Below the pieces are notes generated by a model. It ran no database searches, was not told where the DNA came from, and was given only the letters and a program-made list of their open reading frames with translations. A stretch of DNA of 64,000 nt from an uncultured Verrucomicrobiota bacterium (GTDB taxonomy: Bacteria > Verrucomicrobiota > Verrucomicrobiia > Methylacidiphilales > UBA1321), in contig CAIPBM010000145.1 in the NCBI GenBank assembly GCA_903863295.1, positions 53,730 through 117,729 on the forward strand. Direction: 5' to 3'. This document shows, piece after piece, positions 47,894 through 56,769 of this stretch. Each line of letters opens with the position of its first letter. The first letter of the stretch is position 1. Position numbers and translations under genes: made by a program.

Positions 47894-48738
47894 AACACCC
47901 GCATCATCAAGATTATGGTGACCACGAAACGGAGTTGTGCGAGCGCGCCCTGCTGACGATCTGGCCGCACCTGGGCGATTTCCAACCCAACCTGTCGCTC
48001 GTGGGCGGATTGGTTCCGCGATACCTTTGCCATAATCCGGCGATGGAGGCGCGGACTCTCGATGTCGATCTCGGAATCAGCATCGCTTCGGGTGAAGGCT
48101 GTTCCTATCAAAGCCTGGCGTTTCGGCTGCGCGATGCGGGATTTCATTGGCGCGATAACCGCTACGTCAAGGAGATCGAGGGCCACCGGCTCTACCTCGA
48201 TTTTCTGACGGAGGCTAACAATAACGCGGGTGGGATGATCGAGGTAGAAGACATCCGCGCCAACGCCTTCGCCGGCGTGGAACGTGCGGTGCAGGTCGTT
48301 CGCGAGGTAACGATCGAGGGAACCGATCTGTTGGGAGCCATTGTGACCGAAAAAATTCGCATTTGCGAGGCGGGGCCATTTCTGTGTTTGAAGCTGGCCT
48401 CCTACGGCCAGCGGGCGGCAAGCAAGGATCTATTCGATATTGTCCAGGTCGTGCAGAGCTACGATCAAGGATCGGAGACCGTCGCGAAATTGTTTCGGGC
48501 GGAGAGCGAGATCAACCCGGCCTATGCGTCGGCGATACGGATCTTGAAGGATCGCTTCGCCGAAGTCACAGGCAAGGCTGCGGTCCACTACGCCGACTTT
48601 TGTGTGGGCGCGCAAAGCGGGACGATTCCAGTGGAGGATTATCAGTTGATGCGGCAACAGTACGCCAACACGGCGGTTACTGCCGGAATCCTGCTCCTTT
48701 CATCCGATGATGGGCTAATCCCACCCTCAAAGGAGTAA
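47890..48738 (+). CDS. AbiEii-like nucleotidyltransferase toxin
   Basis: The 282-residue protein has the DNA polymerase-beta-type NTase signature SLVGGLVPRYL followed by RTLDVDLGISI, which supplies the GG and the DxD metal ligands. KLASYGQRAASKDLFDIVQVV further on is the AbiEii-type helical block. Such toxins transfer nucleotides to a target and stop growth, providing phage abortive infection or plasmid and ICE stabilisation. Its coupling to the AbiEi-like gene supports the pair. Confidence 0.75.
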   Translation: MKHPHHQDYGDHETELCERALLTIWPHLGDFQPNLSLVGGLVPRYLCHNPAMEARTLDVDLGISIASGEGCSYQSLAFRLRDAGFHWRDNRYVKEIEGHRLYLDFLTEANNNAGGMIEVEDIRANAFAGVERAVQVVREVTIEGTDLLGAIVTEKIRICEAGPFLCLKLASYGQRAASKDLFDIVQVVQSYDQGSETVAKLFRAESEINPAYASAIRILKDRFAEVTGKAAVHYADFCVGAQSGTIPVEDYQLMRQQYANTAVTAGILLLSSDDGLIPPSKE

Positions 48739-49044
48739 GCAGCGGTGGCCGAAATCTACTGGATAATGGCCCTTAGCTGTCAACGAAACTGTCAACAAAG
48801 CAAGTGAGCGAAAGTGGGAGATAGTGGCGGTGTTTTGGGCTTGTTACCTCTGAAAAACCTGCTGAAATAAGAGCATACCTCGCGAGGTATTGGCCGACTC
48901 CCACCCTGTCCGCTTTTTCAAAGAATGTTGTCCTGCAATATGTTGCATGACGCTAAATTCTGAAAGATGGACGGTTGTCAGTAAAAGTGAGATCGAAAAG
49001 TGGGTCGCAAACCCTGTCCTCCTTTGAAGGCACAAGGAGGGCTT
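48739..49044. other. Intergenic region before the integrase
   Basis: These 306 bases hold no gene that I can support. They contain a perfect 16-base palindrome ATACCTCG-CGAGGTAT at 48875-48890 and the palindrome TGCAATATGTTGCA at 48934-48947. Either may be a regulatory or attachment-associated site. Confidence 0.45.
48875..48890. promoter_or_regulatory. Perfect 16-base palindrome
   Basis: ATACCTCGCGAGGTAT is fully self-complementary without a spacer and lies 155 bases before the integrase start. A strict palindrome of this length in an intergenic region suggests a homodimer binding site. Confidence 0.45.
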
Positions 49045-50085
49045 ATGCACCGTTTCCGCATGTTCCGTCGAGGTAATGGCTGGTTTTACTCCGAAGATGT
49101 CGTGACCCGGCAGCAGGTCAGTTTGCACACAAAAGACCGGAAAGAGGCGCAAGTATTATTGTCAGTAAAGAACGAAGCTTACCGGGCACCGATGCTGAAC
49201 TTGAAGCTGGCGAAGGCCTACCTTCAAGGAACGCATTCTGACCATATTTGCCGGACTTGGGGAGACGCGCTTGATCGCCTGATCGAAGAAATGGAAGAAG
49301 GCGCAACGCGACAAAAGTGGATACGAGTTCGAGACAGCCAGCCTTTCTCCCGCCTTCAGTGGACCGTCTTGTTTTACACGGAGGACATCCACTTTTGGCG
49401 GGTTCTTAATCATCCCCATGCAACTGCGTCTACCTACCGTTGGCTTCGCTACCTTCGAAATTATGCGATGGATAAGGGCTGGCTCCTGCATCGGGTTTTT
49501 TCAAAAAAAGCATGGCCCAAAGTTAAACCCCGGCCCAAACGAGCCATCACGTCAGAACAGCATCGAAGAATAATGGAGGCGGAACCTGACCTTGAGCGTA
49601 GACAGTACTACCAGATGCTATGGTTTTCTGGTGGCGCCCAGACCGATGTAGCCCACTTCCATTCGGATTGCTTAGACAAAGCAACTCTAACGATATTCTT
49701 TCAAAGAAAGAAGATGAGAACTCGTGATCGAGGCCATTGTCGCATTCCTATTGGTGAAGAAATTCAGGCACTTCTGGACCAATTGCCCGCGGAAGGTTGG
49801 TTTTTTCCTGAAGTTCGCTCGGAAAGTTCCACTCAACGAGCTGCGAAATTTAAGAGATTATGCTCCAAACTCGGCATTATGGATGTGACATTACATTCTT
49901 ATCGATACGCTCTAGCGGAACGGGCGTTGTGGTCGGGCATGCCGGAAAGGGAAGCCATGAGTTACCTAGGTCACAAAAACAAAAATCGGCACCATGGCTA
50001 TGCCAAGAACGCTCCAACCGTGACGCTTCCCCTTTCTTATTACGAAAAGAAAAAAGCTAAAGATCTCGAAGCTTTTCAAGAATAA
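49045..50085 (+). CDS. Tyrosine recombinase with a Gln in box I
   Basis: The 346-residue integrase-like protein has box II HSYRYALAERAL (HxxR), the second His in YLGHKN and the nucleophile Tyr in HHGYAK. Box I reads SGGAQTDVAHFHSD, with Gln where the catalytic Arg normally stands. I recall integrases of Verrucomicrobiota with this pattern, so the change may be family-wide rather than a loss. The start at ATG 49045 is fixed by AAGGAGG 5 bases upstream; a GTG at 49000 is in frame but has no such site. Target site and att sequences could not be identified. Confidence 0.78.
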   Translation: MHRFRMFRRGNGWFYSEDVVTRQQVSLHTKDRKEAQVLLSVKNEAYRAPMLNLKLAKAYLQGTHSDHICRTWGDALDRLIEEMEEGATRQKWIRVRDSQPFSRLQWTVLFYTEDIHFWRVLNHPHATASTYRWLRYLRNYAMDKGWLLHRVFSKKAWPKVKPRPKRAITSEQHRRIMEAEPDLERRQYYQMLWFSGGAQTDVAHFHSDCLDKATLTIFFQRKKMRTRDRGHCRIPIGEEIQALLDQLPAEGWFFPEVRSESSTQRAAKFKRLCSKLGIMDVTLHSYRYALAERALWSGMPEREAMSYLGHKNKNRHHGYAKNAPTVTLPLSYYEKKKAKDLEAFQE

Positions 50086-50115
50086 GAGATTACCGATTCC
50101 TGCCCTATCGACTCG

Positions 50116-51378
50116 TTATACTATCGTTGGTCCCGCAAATGGGTGTGTGTTCTCGAAATACTCGCGGCATTCCAGAGCAATCTGCCAATCTTCCCTCGAC
50201 TTCACGATCAAAACGCGCACGGGCACTTTTGGGACTGAGATGTCCGAGTCTAACGGTGAAGTTGCATTCTTTTCGGGGTCAACTTCCACCCCAATGAACT
50301 TGAAGGGTTCGCAGGCGCGAGATCGAACGAGAGGCTCGTCCTCGCCGATGGCATCCGTGAAGACGATGGCATCTGGCCGACCGTTTAGCGAAGCCATCAT
50401 CTGACCAATCCCGGCCTGCAAGCGATGAATGAAGACATCCATGGCTAGCTTGGCGCGCTCATTGCCTTTGCTTGCCGCCGGGATTAAAATCCGGGTATCA
50501 CCCGGAAGGCCGGAAAGACCCTGCAATCCGCTTTCCCTATCCAGGGTTTTCTCCATTTTGGCGACGTCTGGATTTTCTCTCATGAGAAAGAGCAGGATAC
50601 CCGGATCGAGAGCCCCGGAACGCGTGCACATGGCGATTCCGTCCATGGGGGTAAAGCCCATCGTTGTGTCGATGCTTTTTCCCCCAATTGTGGCAGCCAG
50701 CGAACACCCGCCACCCAAATGGCAGATGATCAATCGCAACGACGGGTCGCATTCCCGTTTAAGCAACCGGGCAGCCTGGCCAGAGGCCCAGCGAAAACTG
50801 GTGCCGTGAAAACCATACCGCCGAATTCCTTTTTCCAGCCAAGCATAGGGCCCTGGATAAGTTGCGGCTGCTTCTGAGAGGGTGCGATGAAAGCTTGTAT
50901 CGAATACGGCGATTTGAGGGATTTTTGAGCCGAGTATTTCTCGAGCTACTTGGATGCCTTCCAGATTTACCGGATTATGGAGCGGAGCAAAGGCGGCTAG
51001 GCGCTGGATGATGGATTCGACATTGGCATCAACTACGACGGCCTTGTCGAATTCAGTGCCACCGTGAACGACACGATGTCCCACGACATCGATTTCGGAA
51101 GTCCCCTTTAACACGGCCGATTTATCTTCCTGAAGACGCTTCAACAAATACTCGACTTGTTTCTTTGAGGAGAGATCGGATGGAAGAGTTTTGCTCTCTT
51201 TCTCACGACCCTCGCATTCGACGGTTAGGGAAAGTTCTTGCGCCGTGTTACCGGGCGATGTCGCCATAATGACGGCTTTCCATACTGGTTCCGGCGGCTT
51301 AACGGGCAAATCGTTTTCCACGCAAAACAGCGAACATTTGTGACTTCCGCTTCCAGAATTCAGCACCAAAAGATTCAT
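50116..51378 (-). CDS. ackA: Acetate kinase
   Basis: The 420-residue protein has the acetate kinase landmarks: LNSGSGSHKC at the N-terminus, HRVVHGGTEF, FDTSFHR, RRYGFHGTSF, LGGGCSLAA and TMGFTPMDGIAMCTRSG. It converts acetyl-phosphate and ADP to acetate and ATP. It is the last gene of the phosphoketolase operon and starts 3 bases after the ATPase stop. The downstream side meets the convergent integrase gene. Confidence 0.93.
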   Translation of the reverse strand: MNLLVLNSGSGSHKCSLFCVENDLPVKPPEPVWKAVIMATSPGNTAQELSLTVECEGREKESKTLPSDLSSKKQVEYLLKRLQEDKSAVLKGTSEIDVVGHRVVHGGTEFDKAVVVDANVESIIQRLAAFAPLHNPVNLEGIQVAREILGSKIPQIAVFDTSFHRTLSEAAATYPGPYAWLEKGIRRYGFHGTSFRWASGQAARLLKRECDPSLRLIICHLGGGCSLAATIGGKSIDTTMGFTPMDGIAMCTRSGALDPGILLFLMRENPDVAKMEKTLDRESGLQGLSGLPGDTRILIPAASKGNERAKLAMDVFIHRLQAGIGQMMASLNGRPDAIVFTDAIGEDEPLVRSRACEPFKFIGVEVDPEKNATSPLDSDISVPKVPVRVLIVKSREDWQIALECREYFENTHPFAGPTIV

Positions 51379-51381
51379 GGG

Positions 51382-53880
51382 CTATTTCGATCCCAAAGGC
51401 TGAAAATCGACTTTAATGGGATCAAAGATCCGATAAGCCAGAAGTTTGATTCTGTCGTTGATTAGAAACCAAAAGAGCGCATAACCCCAGACGAAGCCTG
51501 CCCAACCCCAACCGAGAGGTGTCATGAAGAGCCCGTAAACGGCGATTAAAGTTGCGATCATTTGCGTGCCAAGTACCGCAATCCATAAAATTCGTCCGGG
51601 ACGTATCGACCAGAATGGTCCACGTGTACGCGTCAGAAAGATCGTTAAATGACCGGCTACCGACAGCTTCAAATACATCAAGGTCTGGATGTGCGGACGG
51701 TCGAGATGGAAGACACGCTCGCCCAGATAGAACAGTCCAAAGGCAGAGATGACGCCAATGACACCCAGAACGGTGGAGACTCCAAGCACCATCTTCATGT
51801 TCCAGGATTCGGGGTGGTCCTTGTACCGGACATTGTCATAGGCGATCGAGAGGATGGCACCGTCGTTAAGCAGCGCGAGCATCACGATCATCACCGCCGT
51901 CAAGGGATAGAAGTTGAAGACGAGGATAGCTGCCGTCATGAACAACAGCACGCGAAGGGTCTCGGCGATCCGGTAGATCGCGTAACTGTTCATTCGTTGA
52001 AAAATCCTGCGGCTTTCCTTGATCGCATCGATGATGACTGACAAACCGGGCGTCAACAGCACGATGGCCGCTGCCGCTCGGGCCGCGTCCGTCGCTCCTG
52101 AAACTGTGATTCCGCAGTCGGCTTTTTTCAGGGCTGGCGCGTCGTTGACGCCATCTCCTGTCATACCGACAATATGGCCCCGCTTTTGCAGGATATCGAC
52201 GATGTGGAACTTATGCTCCGGGAATACCTGTGCGAAACCATCGGCCTTTTCGATGGACTTTGATACCTCGGTAGTTTCTTCTTTTTTGGAGTCACCAAGA
52301 CTGGCGGCATCGAGGATATTCGTGCCCATGTCCAGCTTCTTGGCGGTTTCCTTTGCAATCGCGAGCGCATCGCCCGTCACCATCTTGATCTTAACGCCCA
52401 TCTTGAGCGCTGTTGCGATGGTTTCCTTGGCGTCTTCTCTTGGCGGATCGAACAGAGGCAGAACGCCGAGGAACTGCCACTTGCCGTCCTCGCCAGTCCG
52501 GGCAACGCCTAGGGAACGAAAGCCCCGGGTTGCAAATTCATCGACCGCTTTATCAACCGCTGGTTTGACCTGCGCCGAATCAGCGGCCAAGGTCAAAATC
52601 ACCTGGGGAGCACCTTTGGTGACCTTGAACTCCTTCTGGTCGGTTCCTTTAACGGTGGCCTCGGTGCGTTTATGAACCGGATCGAAGGGCTGGAAATGGG
52701 TTGCCTGATAAGATTTCAAAGCCTCTGTGTCCTTTATGCCATCGATCACAGCCAGATCGATGGTATCATTATTATCGGAGCGCGATGCCAGCGCACCAGA
52801 CAGGACGACTTGATCGGCGGTGACGCCCTCGACGCAGAATGGATCCCCCAGGGACAACTTGTTCTGGGTCAGGGTTCCGGTCTTGTCTGCGCAAAGAATG
52901 TCCACTCCGGCCAGCTCTTCGATCGCTACCAGCTTGCTCACGACAGCCTGCTTCTTCGCCAGCAACCGTGCGCCGACCGCCATGGTCACCGACAGCACCG
53001 TTGGCATCGCGACAGGAATCGCGGCCACCGTCAACACCAAGGCGAACTGAAGCGTCGTGAGGATCGGGTCGCCGCGAAAGATCGCTACGCCAATAATGAG
53101 TGCGACCAGAACCACGGCCAGCATGATCAGGTAATTGCCAATTTTCAGGACTGCTTTCTGAAAGTGACTGGTCGTATGAGCATCTTGAACGAGTTGTGCA
53201 GTCTTGCCGAAGTAGGTCTTCGTCCCAGTGGCATAGACCAAAGCACCAATTTCACCTTGGCGGACGATCGATCCCGAGAACACCGCTTCACCCGCCTTGC
53301 GCGTGGCGGGCAGTGACTCTCCTGTTAGTGCGGACTGATCGACCTCGATCTCATCGCCGTCCAGGAGGCGCGCGTCTGCCGGCACAATGTCGCCGAGACG
53401 CAGACGAATGACGTCACCTGGCACCAAATCGCGTGCCGCGGGATTCACCCATTTTCCATCTCTTATCACTCGCGCCTTAATCGCCAGCTTGGCTTTCAGG
53501 GCTTCAATGGCATTGCCAGCCTCTTTTTCTTCCCAGAATCCGACACCGGCATTGGAGACAAGCAAAACGAGGATTATAAAAAAATCGGGCCAATGCCCCA
53601 CCACGCCTGACAGGATCACCGCCGCTTCAATCATCCACGGGATCGGACCCCAGAAATAGCTGAGGAATTTGAGAAGCAGGTTGGTTTTCCTTTCCTTAAT
53701 TTCATTGGGGCCGTATTGGGTCAGCCGTTTCTCTGCTTCGGCCTGGGTCAAGCCAGCGGGCGACGAGTTCAATTTCTTCTCCACCTCCGCCATGGGCAGG
53801 GATTTCAAATCGTCCTTTGACTCAGGTTTCGCTCCGGGCTTGGCGGCTGTGGTCGCGGGCTTTTCGGTGGTAGCTTCCAT
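51382..53880 (-). CDS. P-type plasma-membrane proton ATPase (P3A-like)
   Basis: This 832-residue P-type ATPase has the TGES actuator loop near residue 185, the phosphorylation motif DKTGTLTQNK near residue 330, and the hinge MTGDGVNDAPALKK. Helices include the P3A-type FLSYFWGPIPWMIEAAVILSG. It would export protons using ATP (eukaryotic-like H+-ATPase subfamily). In a fermentative operon that generates acetate and ATP, a proton pump would help to maintain pH and membrane potential, which is inferred. Confidence 0.85.
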   Translation of the reverse strand: MEATTEKPATTAAKPGAKPESKDDLKSLPMAEVEKKLNSSPAGLTQAEAEKRLTQYGPNEIKERKTNLLLKFLSYFWGPIPWMIEAAVILSGVVGHWPDFFIILVLLVSNAGVGFWEEKEAGNAIEALKAKLAIKARVIRDGKWVNPAARDLVPGDVIRLRLGDIVPADARLLDGDEIEVDQSALTGESLPATRKAGEAVFSGSIVRQGEIGALVYATGTKTYFGKTAQLVQDAHTTSHFQKAVLKIGNYLIMLAVVLVALIIGVAIFRGDPILTTLQFALVLTVAAIPVAMPTVLSVTMAVGARLLAKKQAVVSKLVAIEELAGVDILCADKTGTLTQNKLSLGDPFCVEGVTADQVVLSGALASRSDNNDTIDLAVIDGIKDTEALKSYQATHFQPFDPVHKRTEATVKGTDQKEFKVTKGAPQVILTLAADSAQVKPAVDKAVDEFATRGFRSLGVARTGEDGKWQFLGVLPLFDPPREDAKETIATALKMGVKIKMVTGDALAIAKETAKKLDMGTNILDAASLGDSKKEETTEVSKSIEKADGFAQVFPEHKFHIVDILQKRGHIVGMTGDGVNDAPALKKADCGITVSGATDAARAAAAIVLLTPGLSVIIDAIKESRRIFQRMNSYAIYRIAETLRVLLFMTAAILVFNFYPLTAVMIVMLALLNDGAILSIAYDNVRYKDHPESWNMKMVLGVSTVLGVIGVISAFGLFYLGERVFHLDRPHIQTLMYLKLSVAGHLTIFLTRTRGPFWSIRPGRILWIAVLGTQMIATLIAVYGLFMTPLGWGWAGFVWGYALFWFLINDRIKLLAYRIFDPIKVDFQPLGSK

Positions 53881-53907
53881 ATGTTTTCCTTTGCGATTTC
53901 GGGCGCT

Positions 53908-55035
53908 TTACACCTTGCCCTTCGGCTCAGCAGCGACTCCTCCGGTTGGCAGAGAATCTGGTAAATCAAGGCGTGCCACGCCGATTCGGTTGTCGGCCAT
54001 GCCGTAATAAACGTCGAAGCGATCCGGCATACCCAGATCATCTCGGCGGTCGATGCCAGTGGGGAAAACGACGTTGCCGATTGTTCCAATGCGCTCTTGC
54101 GGAAGGGTCGGGGTTAATATGGGTTCGGCCGAGCGGTAGAGAATTTTGCGGGGATGCTCTTTGGAAAGCACCATGACACCCGCTGAGTAACACAAATGGT
54201 GCGCCTCGTTGCTCGACCCTGCAATTTCGCTGACACCGTGGTATATGATCATCCATCCGTGGCGGGTTAGGATGGGGGGGGTACCTGCACCAATTTTCAA
54301 CCGTGCCCACGAGGCAACTGGCGCTGCCAAGCGATGGTGAGAATTAAAGAGGCCGACATGCTCCGGTTCTTGTTCATTCCCGGGCATCGGACAGTACGAA
54401 ATCCAGATGCTTTCATGATCGAGATCCACATCACGGGAACCTTTGCAACAGGCCGTTTCCTCGGGACGGGTACCGGCGAAAAGAGGGCGATGAAGGAGGG
54501 CCATCTGCATCTTTCCGCAGTGGTTGGATATCGCGACGGGAAAGAGACTGGCGTCCTTGTTGTCCACATGGACGAAATCGATGCCCTCATATGGAGCAAA
54601 GGTCGCGAGCCCAAGTCGCTTCCAATGAATCAAATCCTCCGAAATGGCAAAGGCAATCCGTGGACCAATGGACGAGAGCGCCGCATAGGTCATCACGTAA
54701 CGCTGAAGCGGTTCAACGAAAGTAACGCGAGGATCCTCGCAACCACCGCCGCCATGAGACGTCCGCTCGTAATCAGCTTCCGGTTCGAGCGCGATACCTA
54801 GTCGTTCGACTCCACAGGGGTCGCCCGCCTGGTTGAATAGGACGCGAGCGATTCCAATCCGGGAGAAATTGCCTTGGGCTACGAGGCGCGGAAATAGGTA
54901 AAGTTGTGCGTCAGGACCACGCACAGCGGCCGGATTGAGGACACCTTCGATCTCCTTCGGGTTGCCGGGTTCCGGCTCCATGAGCATCCTCAGACGCTGC
55001 AATTGGAAGGGGATGGTCAATTTTCCTCCAGACAA
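53908..55035 (-). CDS. GH130-family mannoside phosphorylase/hydrolase
   Basis: The 375-residue protein has the five-bladed propeller motifs of GH130: GGGCEDPRVTFV, MTYAALSSIGPRIAFAISED, HVDNKDASLFPVAI, GAGTPPILTRHGWMIIYHGV and YSAGVMVLSKEHPRKI. GH130 enzymes phosphorolyse beta-mannosyl bonds to yield mannose-1-phosphate, although some are hydrolases. The cytoplasmic location (no signal peptide) and a phosphomannomutase-like gene upstream favour phosphorolysis. Exact linkage preference cannot be read from sequence. The gene overlaps the upstream HAD gene by 19 bases. Confidence 0.85.
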   Translation of the reverse strand: MSGGKLTIPFQLQRLRMLMEPEPGNPKEIEGVLNPAAVRGPDAQLYLFPRLVAQGNFSRIGIARVLFNQAGDPCGVERLGIALEPEADYERTSHGGGGCEDPRVTFVEPLQRYVMTYAALSSIGPRIAFAISEDLIHWKRLGLATFAPYEGIDFVHVDNKDASLFPVAISNHCGKMQMALLHRPLFAGTRPEETACCKGSRDVDLDHESIWISYCPMPGNEQEPEHVGLFNSHHRLAAPVASWARLKIGAGTPPILTRHGWMIIYHGVSEIAGSSNEAHHLCYSAGVMVLSKEHPRKILYRSAEPILTPTLPQERIGTIGNVVFPTGIDRRDDLGMPDRFDVYYGMADNRIGVARLDLPDSLPTGGVAAEPKGKV

Positions 55036-55766
55036 GCGATAATCGTTTCGATTACCCGCTTCGTTTCGTGCGGATCTTTGACCTCAATGGACAACGCGCC
55101 TGCTTCCTTGGCGGGATAATCGTTCCCACCCGGGAAGACGGCGTCCCCAATGAAAATCATTTCCGATATGGGAATGCCAAGGACGTCCCGGAGTTTTCGT
55201 ATTCCGTAGGCTTTGTCGATGCCATGCTTGGTGACGTCAACGGAGGTCGCACCACCCAGGCGCACGGAAAATTCAGGGATCAGCTTATCAAGGACCGCCT
55301 TCATCTTCTGGCGCTTAGTGAAATCAGGATCCCATTTCTTTTTCTCTTCCAAAGGGGCCTGTTGTCCCAAGGCGGAGAACGTGATCTGGCTGCCTCGGTC
55401 TTCGATGACTTCTCCCCAAACTTTTTCGACTTTGCAGTCCGACGACTCCATCGCCTTCTTTAACGAACCGATGATCTTCTGCTTTTCTGCGTCGGTGAAA
55501 TCCTCCGAATAGAGCAGCTCCCATTTCGAGGTGTATTTGTAGAACTTGGTTCCGCAAGTCGGCAGGAGCGATAAATTCTTCAGGCGTTCGTCATGCGAGA
55601 GGTGGGCGAGAACTTGTTTTTCAAACTGTAGCCAGGCACCACCGGAGATGACAGATACCCTCACGGTGCAGATAAGAGCATCGAGCAGTTTTGCCATCTC
55701 GCCATCGATGGAAGACTTGCTTTCGGCCAGCGTGCCGTCCAGGTCGAAGACGATGAGTTTTTTCAT
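55017..55766 (-). CDS. Eukaryotic-type phosphomannomutase-like HAD protein
   Basis: This 249-residue HAD-superfamily (subclass IIB) protein has motif I VFDLDGTLAESKSSID, a cap domain, GGATSVDVTKHGIDKAYGI and motif IV IGDAVFPGGNDYPAKEAG. These follow the pattern of eukaryotic phosphomannomutases (the GGNDxE/P block and the GWDKRY-like DKAYG). It could interconvert mannose-1-phosphate and mannose-6-phosphate, or act as a phosphatase. ATG 55766 overlaps the manA stop as ATGA. The longer frame to 55835 adds 23 non-conserved residues. Confidence 0.75.
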   Translation of the reverse strand: MKKLIVFDLDGTLAESKSSIDGEMAKLLDALICTVRVSVISGGAWLQFEKQVLAHLSHDERLKNLSLLPTCGTKFYKYTSKWELLYSEDFTDAEKQKIIGSLKKAMESSDCKVEKVWGEVIEDRGSQITFSALGQQAPLEEKKKWDPDFTKRQKMKAVLDKLIPEFSVRLGGATSVDVTKHGIDKAYGIRKLRDVLGIPISEMIFIGDAVFPGGNDYPAKEAGALSIEVKDPHETKRVIETIIACLEEN

Positions 55767-56767
55767 GCGCCTCCAGAAATTTCCGGCAACGATATCTCCA
55801 GCAATGTAGCCGTGCCGTTCGGTCGACAGCGGCAAGCACCCACGACGGCAGGAAGCAGCACCACATCCCCGGTGGCGAACGGATAGTTTGCTCCTGCGTG
55901 TTCCAACTCACCCCTTCCTTCGATGCATACGATCACACGGCACTCTCCGTCGGCACCGGCGACAAAGGGAAATTCGCCACTGACTCGCCATACCCCGAAA
56001 TGATCACAATGAATCAGCTTCTCCCAAGGAAGAGGCTTGGTTTCGTGGATCTGTGGCGTAACAGGACCAATGGCACCTTGATCAAAATTGATGCAGGCTA
56101 GCGCTTGTTCAACTTGGAGGGGCCTCCTGTGGCCGGTCTTGGAATCGATGTGATTCCAGTCGTAGAGACGAAACGTGACGTCGCTGTTTTCCTGAACCTC
56201 GAAAACCACGACATCACGCAAGGAATGAACCGTCCCAGCCCGGATAAAGATGCCGTCACCGATACGAGGGTCAAAGCTGGCGAGTTGATCCGTCACAGTG
56301 CCCTTGGAGATAGCCTGCCGCAGACCTTCTTCCGTGGTACCCGGTTTCAGGCCAGCATAGATGCAAGCGTCGGGCCCTTTTTCCAAGACAACCCACGCTT
56401 CGGTCTTCCCTGTATCGCCCGCAGGAATCAGCTCCTTATGGGCATCGGGCGGGTGAACCTGAACCGAAAGTCCCTGGCTCACATCGAGAAACTTGAGCAG
56501 CAGCGGAAAGCGTTTGTAATGCCCCGCGAGCTTGCCGAGGAGATCCTCTGGGCTCTGTTCCAGCAAACATCCAAGGGTTCTGCCCTTAAGCATTCCCTCC
56601 ACAACGACGCTGGCTTGGTCCTCGCGGTCGCTGAGAATCCAAGCCTCGCCGATGGGTTCGCCCTCAGGCAACGGGGTGGCAAGAAGATTCGCCAAACGCC
56701 GACCACCCCACAGCCGATATTGATAAATCGGTTCCAACCGCATCGGATAAAGAGGGATTTTGTCCAT
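55763..56767 (-). CDS. manA: Mannose-6-phosphate isomerase, class I
   Basis: The 334-residue cupin-type isomerase has YQYRLWGGRRLANLL near the N-terminus, the zinc-binding VQVHPPDAHKELIPAGDTGKTE, and the late ligand in RAGTVHSLRDVVVFEVQENSDVTFRLYDWN. It interconverts mannose-6-phosphate and fructose-6-phosphate. It lies between the SpoIIAA-like gene (2 bases away) and the phosphomannomutase-like gene (4-base overlap), which makes the carbon route explicit. Confidence 0.9.
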   Translation of the reverse strand: MDKIPLYPMRLEPIYQYRLWGGRRLANLLATPLPEGEPIGEAWILSDREDQASVVVEGMLKGRTLGCLLEQSPEDLLGKLAGHYKRFPLLLKFLDVSQGLSVQVHPPDAHKELIPAGDTGKTEAWVVLEKGPDACIYAGLKPGTTEEGLRQAISKGTVTDQLASFDPRIGDGIFIRAGTVHSLRDVVVFEVQENSDVTFRLYDWNHIDSKTGHRRPLQVEQALACINFDQGAIGPVTPQIHETKPLPWEKLIHCDHFGVWRVSGEFPFVAGADGECRVIVCIEGRGELEHAGANYPFATGDVVLLPAVVGACRCRPNGTATLLEISLPEISGGA

Positions 56768-56769
56768 GG

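Noticed and set aside
49000..49044. Longer integrase start at GTG 49000
   Set aside because: An AAGGAGG five bases before ATG 49045 gives a much better start, and the extension is not conserved in character.
48739..50115. tRNA attachment site for the integrase
   Set aside because: No tRNA gene or fragment could be folded from the sequence on either side of the integrase, and no matching direct repeats were found.
53908..55035. Reading the GH130 gene as a secreted enzyme
   Set aside because: No signal peptide is present, and its 19-base overlap with a cytoplasmic HAD gene supports a cytoplasmic role.
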